In this document: positions 18,926-26,151 of the stretch, piece by piece
How positions within the stretch are numbered: the first letter of the stretch is position 1
Layout: every line of letters begins with the position of its first letter
Assembly (NCBI GenBank): GCA_024639905.1
Contig: JAHEGE010000003.1
Span: forward strand, 62,001 to 126,000
Direction: 5' to 3'
DNA from: Gammaproteobacteria bacterium
GTDB lineage: Bacteria; Pseudomonadota; Gammaproteobacteria; Pseudomonadales; Pseudohongiellaceae
Length of the DNA stretch: 64,000 nucleotides
Notes under the pieces: generated by a model
Seen by the model: only the letters and a program-made list of their open reading frames with translations
Told to the model about the DNA's origin: nothing
The model's database searches: none
Made by a program: the position numbers and the translations under genes

Positions 18926-20136
18926 TGCAGCAACTCTTGAGAGGGCTGCGAGTCGTTGAAGGTAGCGCTTTCGTCGCGGCTCCTTCCGGCGGCATGACCC
19001 TGGCGCAATTGGGCGCGGACGTGATCCGCTTTGATCAGATAGGCGGGGGCATCGACACGAATCGCTGGCCGGTGACAGATCAAGGCAAGAGTCTCTACTG
19101 GCATAGCCTCAACAAAGGAAAACGCTCAATCGCAGTGGATTTTCGTAAGCCTGAGGGGAGGGAGCTGCTAAGCGAATTGATTTGCGCGCCGGGCGATGAC
19201 GCCGGGCTTTTTCTGACAAACTTTCCCGCCCGCGGCTGGCTTAGTGACGAAGCGCTGCGTGCTAAACGCGAAGACCTCATCTACCTTAACCTAACGGGCG
19301 ACCGCCACGGCGGCAATGCGCTCGATTACACGGTTAATGCGCGCGTGGGCATCCCTTTCTTGAATGGCGATGGCAAAACGCCACTGAACAGCGCATTGCC
19401 CGCTTGGGATGTGATCGCGGGCCAACAGATTGCCCTAGGGCTTCTTGCTGCAGAGCGGCATCGCAGCAGGACGGGAGAAGGACAGTTCGTGTCTATAGCG
19501 CTAGCAGATGTCGCGCTCGCGACGATGGGCCACCTCGGCTATCTCGCTGAGGCTAGATTGAATAGCGAGCCACGCCCCTCCCTAGGCAATCATATTTTTG
19601 GTACGTTCGGTTTTGATTTTGAGTGTGCGGACCGAGAAAGAGTCATGGTTGTCGGCGTCAGCCCTAAGCAGTGGCAAGCGCTGATTGAGGTAACCGGCTG
19701 TGCGGAGGAGGTGGCAACGCTAGGTTCTACCTTGAATCTGAATCTAGCGTTAGAGGGTGATCGCTACGCCGCACGCGAGGCGCTGGTCGAGCTCTTTAAA
19801 CCCTGGTTTTCGATGCGTCCGAGCGCGAATGTCCACGCGGCATTAGAAGCAGCGGGGGCGTGTTGGGGGCCCTATCAGACACTTAAGCAGTTAGTCAGCA
19901 GCGATGTCGAAGCCTCTATCGAGAATCCGCTTTTCTCGATGGTTCAGCAGCCCGGCATTGGGGAGTTACTCACTCCGTCTCAGCCGCTTAACTTTGGCGC
20001 ATTGCCTAGTGAGCAGCCAAATCCGGCGCCGCGCCTCGGAGAGCATACCGACGAGATATTGGCAGACGTGCTAGGCCTTAGTAGTAGCACTATAGGCGCC
20101 CTGCATGACGCGGGTGTGGTTGCCGGCGCGCCCTAA
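18925..20136 (+). CDS. CoA transferase family III (CaiB/BaiF type)
   Basis: Transfers CoA between carboxylic acids, or acts as an acyl-CoA racemase in related subfamilies. Family marks: LLRGLRVVEGSAFVAAPSGG, LAQLGADVIRFDQ, YWHSLNKGKRSIAVDF, WDVIAGQQIALGLLAAERHR, and GEGQFVSIALADVALATMG, which carries the expected Asp. ATG 18925 overlaps the dehydrogenase TGA (TGATG). With the dehydrogenase and the following acyl-CoA ligase it forms a three-gene acid activation and oxidation unit. The substrate cannot be read from the sequence. Confidence 0.9.
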   Translation: MQQLLRGLRVVEGSAFVAAPSGGMTLAQLGADVIRFDQIGGGIDTNRWPVTDQGKSLYWHSLNKGKRSIAVDFRKPEGRELLSELICAPGDDAGLFLTNFPARGWLSDEALRAKREDLIYLNLTGDRHGGNALDYTVNARVGIPFLNGDGKTPLNSALPAWDVIAGQQIALGLLAAERHRSRTGEGQFVSIALADVALATMGHLGYLAEARLNSEPRPSLGNHIFGTFGFDFECADRERVMVVGVSPKQWQALIEVTGCAEEVATLGSTLNLNLALEGDRYAAREALVELFKPWFSMRPSANVHAALEAAGACWGPYQTLKQLVSSDVEASIENPLFSMVQQPGIGELLTPSQPLNFGALPSEQPNPAPRLGEHTDEILADVLGLSSSTIGALHDAGVVAGAP

Positions 20137-20192
20137 GAACACACGCTTTTACGATTAAACGAGAACCCAGTGACGTTGAGATTTTAACCACT

Positions 20193-21863
20193 ATGACATT
20201 GAGCACAGCAGTATTAGAAGCCGCACAGGCTAGCGAACAGATAGTGACGTTGTTAGAGCGAGCCGCGGCGACCTGGCCCGAGAGGCCTGCATCGACTTAT
20301 CAAGGCAAGACGCTTTCGTGGGAGCAGACACACCGCCGCTGTCGCGCCCAAGCAGCGCTGTTTGCCGATGCGGGCGTGACGCGCGGCGATCGTGTCGCCT
20401 ATTTGGGTTTTAATTCGAATGTGTGTTTCGAGGCTTATTTTTCTCCTGCGCTCATAGGCGCAATCTTCGTTCCTTTAAACTTTCGCCTCGCGGTAGGCGA
20501 GCTTATTGAATGCATAGACGACTGCACGCCAAGAGTCCTGCTTTGCGAGCCGGGTTTTCTCGCGCAGGCGCTTGCCCTTAGCGAGCGCTGTGCAAGTCTC
20601 ATTCAGGTGCTCGTCACCGGTGATGAAGCGGAATTCACACGCGCGCGTCAGAACGGCATCGACCTTAACGGCGAGTCCCATGCCTTGCCCGAGAATTTTT
20701 TGAGTCTCGAAGCCGCTATCTCTGCAACGCTTACGGCTCAGGATGTACTGGCAATGGCGCCAAGTCGTGGCGATGAGACTCTGATGCTTTTCTACACTGG
20801 GGGCACAACAGGCAAGTCGAAGGGTGTTATGCTCAGTAATACCAATTTTCTCTGCAACACGGCAGGTTCAATTCCCCTCTACAAAATGCAGGACGGATGG
20901 CGTTTCCTGATAGTCGGACCGCTGTTCCATATCGCCGCCGGTGCGCGCTTGTTTAGCTGTGCTGCGCTCGGCGGACACGCGATCATTCTGCCGAAATTTG
21001 ATGTGCCTGAAGTACTGGCGAGTATCGCTAAATACCGCATTAACTCAGCCACTCTGGTGCCGACAATGTTTCAGATGCTAATCGACCATCCCGCTTTTGC
21101 GAGTGCTGATCTGTCGTCGATGCAGATGGTTGCCTCAGGTGCCGCGCCGATGCCGATGGCCCTACAGCACCGAGTCATTGATGCATTCGCCGGTATGAAT
21201 CTTTATCAAACCTACGGCATGACGGAAGCCTCGCCGATCGTGACAAGTCTCGATGCGAAATATCACGTGTTCGATGGAGCCTATTCGGACAAGCTCGGAT
21301 CGGTGGGCTTACCTGCGCCCCATGTACGGCTGCGGATCATCGATGAGGAAGGCGTTGATCTGCCAACAGGCTCGACCGGCGAGGTGCTAGCAAAGGGCGA
21401 TAATATAATGACCGGCTATTGGAACCTGCCGGAGCAGAGCGCTGTCGCCTTGCAAGACGGCTGGTATCACACCGGTGACGCGGGCTATGTGGACGCCGAC
21501 GGATTCCTCTTCTTGGAAGGTCGGGTCAAAGACATGATCGTGAGCGGGGGAGAAAACATCTATCCGATCGAGATCGAGAACGTCCTCGCGAGCCACCCGT
21601 CGGTGCACCAGTGCGCTGTGATCGGCATCCCACATGACACCTGGGGCGAAGCAGTTCACGCGGTTGTGCTGTTGGAAGAGTCGGCGAGCGTGCCCACCGA
21701 GAAGGCGCTAATAGATTATTGCCGAGAGCGCATCGCGACGTACAAATGTCCCGTCAGCGTGAGTTTCCGTCGCGAGCCAATGCCGCTCTCACCAATTAAT
21801 AAAATCCTCAAGACTGAACTGCGCAAGCCTTTCTGGGAGGGGCGTAGCAGCGCGCTGGTGTAG
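20193..21863 (+). CDS. Acyl-CoA synthetase (AMP-forming fatty-acid-CoA ligase family)
   Basis: 556 residues. AMP-binding signatures are visible: LFYTGGTTGKSKGVMLS (P-loop-like A3), YQTYGMTEASPIV (A5), GWYHTGDAGYVDADGFLF (A7), GRVKDMIVSGGENIYPIEIE (A8) and the terminal Lys in SPINKILKTELRK (A10). It activates a carboxylic acid with ATP and CoA, presumably supplying the acyl-CoA dehydrogenase upstream. The gap of 56 bases after the CoA transferase suggests the same operon. Confidence 0.93.
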   Translation: MTLSTAVLEAAQASEQIVTLLERAAATWPERPASTYQGKTLSWEQTHRRCRAQAALFADAGVTRGDRVAYLGFNSNVCFEAYFSPALIGAIFVPLNFRLAVGELIECIDDCTPRVLLCEPGFLAQALALSERCASLIQVLVTGDEAEFTRARQNGIDLNGESHALPENFLSLEAAISATLTAQDVLAMAPSRGDETLMLFYTGGTTGKSKGVMLSNTNFLCNTAGSIPLYKMQDGWRFLIVGPLFHIAAGARLFSCAALGGHAIILPKFDVPEVLASIAKYRINSATLVPTMFQMLIDHPAFASADLSSMQMVASGAAPMPMALQHRVIDAFAGMNLYQTYGMTEASPIVTSLDAKYHVFDGAYSDKLGSVGLPAPHVRLRIIDEEGVDLPTGSTGEVLAKGDNIMTGYWNLPEQSAVALQDGWYHTGDAGYVDADGFLFLEGRVKDMIVSGGENIYPIEIENVLASHPSVHQCAVIGIPHDTWGEAVHAVVLLEESASVPTEKALIDYCRERIATYKCPVSVSFRREPMPLSPINKILKTELRKPFWEGRSSALV

Positions 21864-21901
21864 TTGAGCGCGGTGGCTTAGAGTGCCCACGCAACTGCTA
21901 G

Positions 21902-21934
21902 GAAAAATGCATCGATGAAAGACCTGACCCCGGG
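21902..21934 (+). repeat. Dispersed repeat copy 1
   Basis: A 33-bp stretch identical to 25243-25275, containing ATGCATCGATGAAAGACC and then TGACCCCGGG. It lies in the short space between two convergent genes and ends next to the stop codon of the minus-strand gene. A shorter variant is at 25177-25203. The role may be as a transcription end, as with REP elements. Confidence 0.8.
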
Positions 21935-21935
21935 T

Positions 21936-22649
21936 TTAGGTTGCCCAGCCGCCTGCTAGGGGGATGAGCTGACCGACCATGTGGGTGCAGTGTTCGTTGG
22001 CGAGATAGGCGGCGAGTTCGGCGGTCTCCTCCGGGCTGCCGATGCGGTTGGTGGGTACATTGCGTTTTACGTGTTCGAGAAACTTCGGTTCGTCCAGTAG
22101 GTGATCTGGGTAATAAGTCTCGTTATTCACGTAATTTTGTGCGATTGCGTTGGCCTGAATGCCGCTGCGTGCAAGCTCTAACCCCACTGCCTTGATGAAC
22201 GCGTTCTGTGCCCCTCGCGCGGCGCAGTATGCCGCGTTATTGGGAATGCCTCGGAGCGGCGCGGCGCTCGTCACGGCGATGATTTTTCCACTCTGACGTT
22301 CGAGCATCTGAGGCGTGACTGCGCGCACGAGATGCATGAGCGGATCTACCAGGGAGGCGAATAGCGCGTGCCAGTCGTCATCGGTGATTGCCTGCACGGG
22401 GCCTGTCATCGGTGGCTTAGCAAGATTAATAACAAGGATGTCGATACGGCCGGCGTCGCTCACCACAGTATCAACTTCTTCGCGTGAGGTGAGTAGTGCG
22501 TCGCTCTCGATGACGGTAATACCTGAGGCGCGGAACTTAGAGGCAATGGCGCGGCCCATGTAGCGATCGACACAGGTAACCAGCGCGCGCCGCTCTGCAG
22601 CGGCATCTGAGCCTGGCTTCTTGAGTGCGCGCTCTGTTTTAAGTTCCAT
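21936..22649 (-). CDS. Candidate halohydrin dehalogenase (SDR-fold, Ser-Tyr-Arg triad)
   Basis: 237 residues with a short-chain dehydrogenase fold but without the NAD-binding TGxxxGxG motif and without the catalytic YxxxK. It has instead T25-x4-Y30-x-G32 (TCVDRYMG) and S128-x12-Y141-x3-R145 (S followed by AAPLRGIPNNAA, then YCAAR). Both are the defining motifs of halohydrin dehalogenases, which form epoxides from vicinal haloalcohols and open epoxides with nucleophiles. Similarity to HheC continues at the C-terminus (HVKRNVPTNRIGSPEETAEL, then GQLIPLAGGW). The start is ATG 22649. It lies 49 bases downstream of the candidate selenoprotein on the same strand. Alternative: an SDR with divergent function. 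Activity is inferred, not shown. Confidence 0.82.
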   Translation of the reverse strand: MELKTERALKKPGSDAAAERRALVTCVDRYMGRAIASKFRASGITVIESDALLTSREEVDTVVSDAGRIDILVINLAKPPMTGPVQAITDDDWHALFASLVDPLMHLVRAVTPQMLERQSGKIIAVTSAAPLRGIPNNAAYCAARGAQNAFIKAVGLELARSGIQANAIAQNYVNNETYYPDHLLDEPKFLEHVKRNVPTNRIGSPEETAELAAYLANEHCTHMVGQLIPLAGGWAT

Positions 22650-22698
22650 TGTCTGTTCCCGATTCTAGCGAGGCGATCTCGCTTTTGATTGTCAGTGC

Positions 22699-23310
22699 TT
22701 AGTCTGATTGCGCGAGCAGGTGCTGCACAAATTTTTCTAGCGTCTCATAGGGCTGGCAGCCAACCACGACGAGGTCGCTTGCATAGAATGTTGGTACGCC
22801 AGTGACGCCTGTGGCGCGCGAACGCTCCCAGTCTGCGTCGATTGCCGCAGCGAAGGCGCGAGTATCCAGCACTTCGCGAGCGGCCGCTGTGTCGAGGCCA
22901 ATCGAGCCGGCAATCGTGACAAGCGCATCGATATCGCTGATGTTAATGGCATCCACGAAATAGGCGCGATACAGCGCATCATGAATGGCGTCGCCACCGG
23001 GTTGAGTATCTGCCCACGCGCCGAGTTCCTGAGCGAGTCGGCTGTTATAGGTATGCGTGCGCTCGCCATAGGGCAGTCCCGCTTCCGCCATTAAGCTCTT
23101 AAGCCGCTGGCGCACGGGCTCGATATCACGCCCTGCGAACATTTCCGCAAGTGAACGGCCCTCGATCGGGGTATCTGGGTGCAGAGGGAAGTGGATCCAC
23201 CGCGTCTTAACCGGGTAGTTGGCTTTGAGTTTTTCAATACTCACGGTACTGAGGTAACACCACGGTCAAACGTAGTCGGTAAAAATATCTAGCGTGATTT
23301 CTTTGGTCAA
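22699..23310 (-). CDS. DsbA/FrnE-like thiol oxidoreductase with in-frame TGA at the catalytic Cys (candidate selenoprotein, UxxC)
   Basis: The open part (from GTG 23244) lacks the first strand and active site of the DsbA-like 2-hydroxychromene isomerase/FrnE family. Reading upstream in the same frame to TTG 23310 restores them: MTKEITLDIFTDYV, then TGA (23266-23268), then PWCYLSTVSIEKLK. The TGA sits exactly where the first Cys of the CPWC active site belongs. Upstream, AAAGG lies 8 bases before the TTG. With the TGA read as selenocysteine the protein is 203 residues, normal for the family, and keeps the cis-Pro loop GVTGVPTFYA. A stem-loop follows the TGA. The alternatives are a TGC/TGT-to-TGA mutation or a base error; the exact position makes selenocysteine attractive. 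No selA/B/C/D gene is in the window. Confidence 0.7.
23238..23256 (-). promoter_or_regulatory. Candidate bacterial SECIS stem-loop
   Basis: In the RNA directly after the UGA, UACCUCA pairs with UGAGUA (six base pairs with one bulged C) and closes a six-base loop GUACCG. The first loop G lies 17 bases after the UGA, within the 16-37 range known for bacterial SECIS elements, and the loop begins with GU. The stem is short and the fold was judged by eye only. Confidence 0.4.
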
Positions 23311-23463
23311 AATGGCTGCCTTTATGGTTGAGCTGGATGAGTCCGGATAATAGCGAGCCTGGCCTTGGCTGTCTCTAGCCGGCAGTTTGCGTGTCACGGG
23401 ACTTGCGGTAGACTCGGGTCATTCTCGTCGGCAAAATAACAGTAAAATAACGGAGATATCACT

Positions 23464-25143
23464 ATGCGCAAACTCTTAACAGCAGGCGTCGCGCTCGGCG
23501 TCGCCGCCATGCAACTGGCCGCCATGCCAGCAGTTTATGCCCAGGCGGCCGACGAGCCGTTGGCGATTATCGTTCCTGGCGGCGGCACTTATTCGCGCCC
23601 CATCACGACAGATTCCGACCGCGCACAGCAGTTCTTCGACCAGGGTCTGCGCATGGCGTGGAGCTTCTATTTCCCCGAATCTATCGCCTCATATCAAGAG
23701 GCGTCGCGGTTAGATCCCAACAGTCCCATGCCGTATTTCGGTCTTGCGCACGCGGCGGGCCCTAACCCCAATAGCCGTTACGCAGGCATGCCCGATGACC
23801 CTCAGGGCACGGGTCTTGCGGCAATACGCGAGGCGCTGCGGCGCATCGATAACGCCACGCCACGCGAGCAGGACATGATTCGCGCCCTGTTCGTCCTCTA
23901 TAACAAGGACGCCATCGCCGATACCCGCGAGCGTGATTTCGCCTTCGTTGATGCGATGCGTCAATTACACGCGAAATACCCCGAAGACCCTGATATCGCG
24001 TCGATGTTCGGTGCGGGCTATATGAATACAACGCGATGGGACTACTGGGAAAAGGACGGCACGCCGCGGCCTGGCACCGAAGAGGCGCAGCGCGCATTCG
24101 AAGCGGCGATGCGGGCGGAACATGACCACCCAGGTGCTAACCACCTGTATATCCACCTAATGGAAGCCTCTTCGCAGCCCGAGTTGGCGATGCCTGCGGC
24201 GCAAAAGCTCGAGTCTACCGTGCCGATCTCAGGCCACATGGTGCACATGCCCGGTCACATCTACCTGCGCGTAGGCGAATACGAGAAGGCGATCGATATT
24301 AACGAGCGCTCACAGATCGTCGATCTGCAGTTTGCTGAACTCTGGGGCGATACCAACTTCCCCAACATCGGCACCTACCCGCTCTCCCATAAAATGCACG
24401 CGCCTCATGCGCTAGACTTCGTGCGCTACGCGAGCATGCTTCAAGGCAGCTACGCGCAGGCTTCAGAGGCTGCGCAGCGCGGTGCAGCCAGCGTTGGCAC
24501 CGCAGCCGAGGCGGTGAATCGCGGTGAGAAACGCGTAGCGCATTCCTGGATTGTGGATAAAGTGTTCGGCAAATGGGACAAGTTGCTCTCCAGCGAACAG
24601 AGCCACAAAGGCACGCCTTACCTTGATGGCATGTGGAGTTACGTAACCGGCAGCGCGCATATCGCCAAGGGCGATCTGGCTGCCGCTGATGCTGCCCTCG
24701 TCCACCTAAAGGCGATGGCGGTGGATCCAAAAGTCGATACGACCGGGGTGAGTCCGACTTCGGCCTCGCAGGTCCTGACGTTGGCGAGCTTCGCGCTCGA
24801 AGGCGAGATAAAGGAAGCCCGCGGTGATCTCGCCGGTGCGATAGCGGCCTACACTCGCGCGGTCGAGATCGAAGACAGCAACAGCTACACCGAGCCGCCA
24901 GATTGGTCCGAGTCTATGCGTCTCTATCTTGGCGCTGCGCAGCTCGACGCTGGCATGGCCGAGGAGGCCGAGGCCACGTTCCGCGAAGACCTGCAGTGGA
25001 AGCAGCAGAGCGGCTGGTCTACTTTTGGCCTCTACCAGGCAGTCGATGCCCAAGGCCGCAGCGCCGAAGCCGAAATTATCAAGCGCCAGTTCGATTCATT
25101 CTGGCGCAACGCCGACGTCACCCTCTCCCGCGCGCATCTCTAG
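23464..25143 (+). CDS. Secreted/periplasmic TPR-repeat protein with conserved His motifs
   Basis: 559 residues with a clear signal peptide (MRKLLTAGVALGVAAMQLAA, cleavage near VYAQA). The mature part is built of TPR-like helical repeats (FFDQGLRMAWSFYFPESIASYQEA; LRVGEYEKAIDINERSQ; ARGDLAGAIAAYTRAVEIED). Conserved His-rich segments HPGANHLYIHLMEAS and GHMVHMPGHIYLR at about residues 220-265 are typical of a family of bacterial TPR proteins of unknown function and could bind metal. It is divergent from the candidate selenoprotein; the 153 bases between them must hold both promoters. Confidence 0.8.
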   Translation: MRKLLTAGVALGVAAMQLAAMPAVYAQAADEPLAIIVPGGGTYSRPITTDSDRAQQFFDQGLRMAWSFYFPESIASYQEASRLDPNSPMPYFGLAHAAGPNPNSRYAGMPDDPQGTGLAAIREALRRIDNATPREQDMIRALFVLYNKDAIADTRERDFAFVDAMRQLHAKYPEDPDIASMFGAGYMNTTRWDYWEKDGTPRPGTEEAQRAFEAAMRAEHDHPGANHLYIHLMEASSQPELAMPAAQKLESTVPISGHMVHMPGHIYLRVGEYEKAIDINERSQIVDLQFAELWGDTNFPNIGTYPLSHKMHAPHALDFVRYASMLQGSYAQASEAAQRGAASVGTAAEAVNRGEKRVAHSWIVDKVFGKWDKLLSSEQSHKGTPYLDGMWSYVTGSAHIAKGDLAAADAALVHLKAMAVDPKVDTTGVSPTSASQVLTLASFALEGEIKEARGDLAGAIAAYTRAVEIEDSNSYTEPPDWSESMRLYLGAAQLDAGMAEEAEATFREDLQWKQQSGWSTFGLYQAVDAQGRSAEAEIIKRQFDSFWRNADVTLSRAHL

Positions 25144-25145
25144 CT

Positions 25146-25203
25146 TGGGTCAGGTCTTTTGTTTATGCACCGCAGGTGCATGAATGAAAGACCTGACCCG
25201 GGG
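25146..25203 (+). repeat. REP-like nested palindrome (includes dispersed repeat copy 2)
   Basis: The arms GGGTCAGGTCTTT (25146-25158) and AAAGACCTGACCC are perfect inverted repeats. Inside lies a second hairpin, TGCACC-GCA-GGTGCA. It begins three bases after the TPR gene stop and probably acts as its transcription end. The right arm belongs to the same dispersed repeat family as 21902-21934 and 25243-25275. Confidence 0.8.
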
Positions 25204-25240
25204 TTTTGCGCCGCGTAAAACCCAATCCCACTAAACCCCA

Positions 25241-26107
25241 ATGAAAAATGCATCGATGAAAGACCTGACCCCGGGGTTGAAAGAGTTTATGGAGGCGAAT
25301 CCGCGGGCGGTGGTGCTGACGGGGGCGGGGATTAGTCTCGCCTCGGGGATTCCGACCTACCGCGATAGCAAGGGAAACTGGCAGCGTAACGATCCTATCC
25401 AGCATCGCGACTTCGTTGAAAAGCCGGCGTCGCGGCAGCGCTATTGGGCGCGCAGCTATGCGGGTTGGCCGGCTGTAGGGCTGGCTGCGCCGAATGCGGC
25501 GCATCACGCGCTGGCGGAGCTCGAGGCGGCGGGGTTCGTCTCGCTACTAGTGACACAGAATGTCGACCGACTGCATCAGCGGGCGGGGTCGCAGAACACG
25601 ATCGACCTGCATGGGCGACTCGACCGCGTGGTCTGTCTGGCTTGCGGCGAGAAGAGCGAGCGTGCGCGCATGCAGGAGAGAATCATCTCTCATAATGGCA
25701 CGTTACCAAGTCCGGGCGAGCTTGCGCCCGACGGCGACGCAGACGTTCCCGATGCCGTGATCGCGGGCTTCACGGTCCCAAGCTGCGAGTCCTGCGGCGG
25801 GGTGCTGAAACCCGATGTGGTGTTCTTCGGCGATTCGGTGCCTAGGGCCACTGTCGAGCGCATCTTCAGCGCGATTGACGCGGCAGGTGCGCTGTTGGTG
25901 ATAGGCAGCTCGCTAATGGTATATTCGGGCTTTAGATTCTGTCGCCACGCCCATCAAGCTGGTTTTCCTCTTGCGTGTATCAATCCCGGCGCCACACGCG
26001 CCGACGAGCTGTTTACGTTGAAGCACGAGGGAGATTGCGCAGAGGCACTTACCGGTTTGGCGCGGCAACTTAAAGCGACGCTAACGACACCAAGACAAAC
26101 ACAATAA
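25241..26107 (+). CDS. NAD-dependent protein deacylase, class II (SIRT4-like) sirtuin
   Basis: 288 residues. Visible motifs: GAGISLASGIPTYRDSKGNW (NAD site), VTQNVDRLHQRAG, catalytic DLHGRLDRVVC, zinc cysteines CLAC and CESCGG, and VIGSSLMVYSGFRF. The pattern is that of class II sirtuins, NAD-dependent deacylases or ADP-ribosyltransferases. The start is either ATG 25241 or ATG 25256; neither has a good ribosome binding site. The first codons lie inside a dispersed repeat that also exists as non-coding copies, so the N-terminal residues may be repeat-derived. Confidence 0.92.
   Translation: MKNASMKDLTPGLKEFMEANPRAVVLTGAGISLASGIPTYRDSKGNWQRNDPIQHRDFVEKPASRQRYWARSYAGWPAVGLAAPNAAHHALAELEAAGFVSLLVTQNVDRLHQRAGSQNTIDLHGRLDRVVCLACGEKSERARMQERIISHNGTLPSPGELAPDGDADVPDAVIAGFTVPSCESCGGVLKPDVVFFGDSVPRATVERIFSAIDAAGALLVIGSSLMVYSGFRFCRHAHQAGFPLACINPGATRADELFTLKHEGDCAEALTGLARQLKATLTTPRQTQ
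25243..25275 (+). repeat. Dispersed repeat copy 3, inside the sirtuin start
   Basis: Identical over 33 bp to 21902-21934. Here it encodes the N-terminal residues NASMKDLTPG of the sirtuin, while copy 1 is non-coding. Confidence 0.8.
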
Positions 26108-26151
26108 TAGCAAGAGGTCGAGGCAGGGGAGCTAAGGCCATTGGGGGAAGC

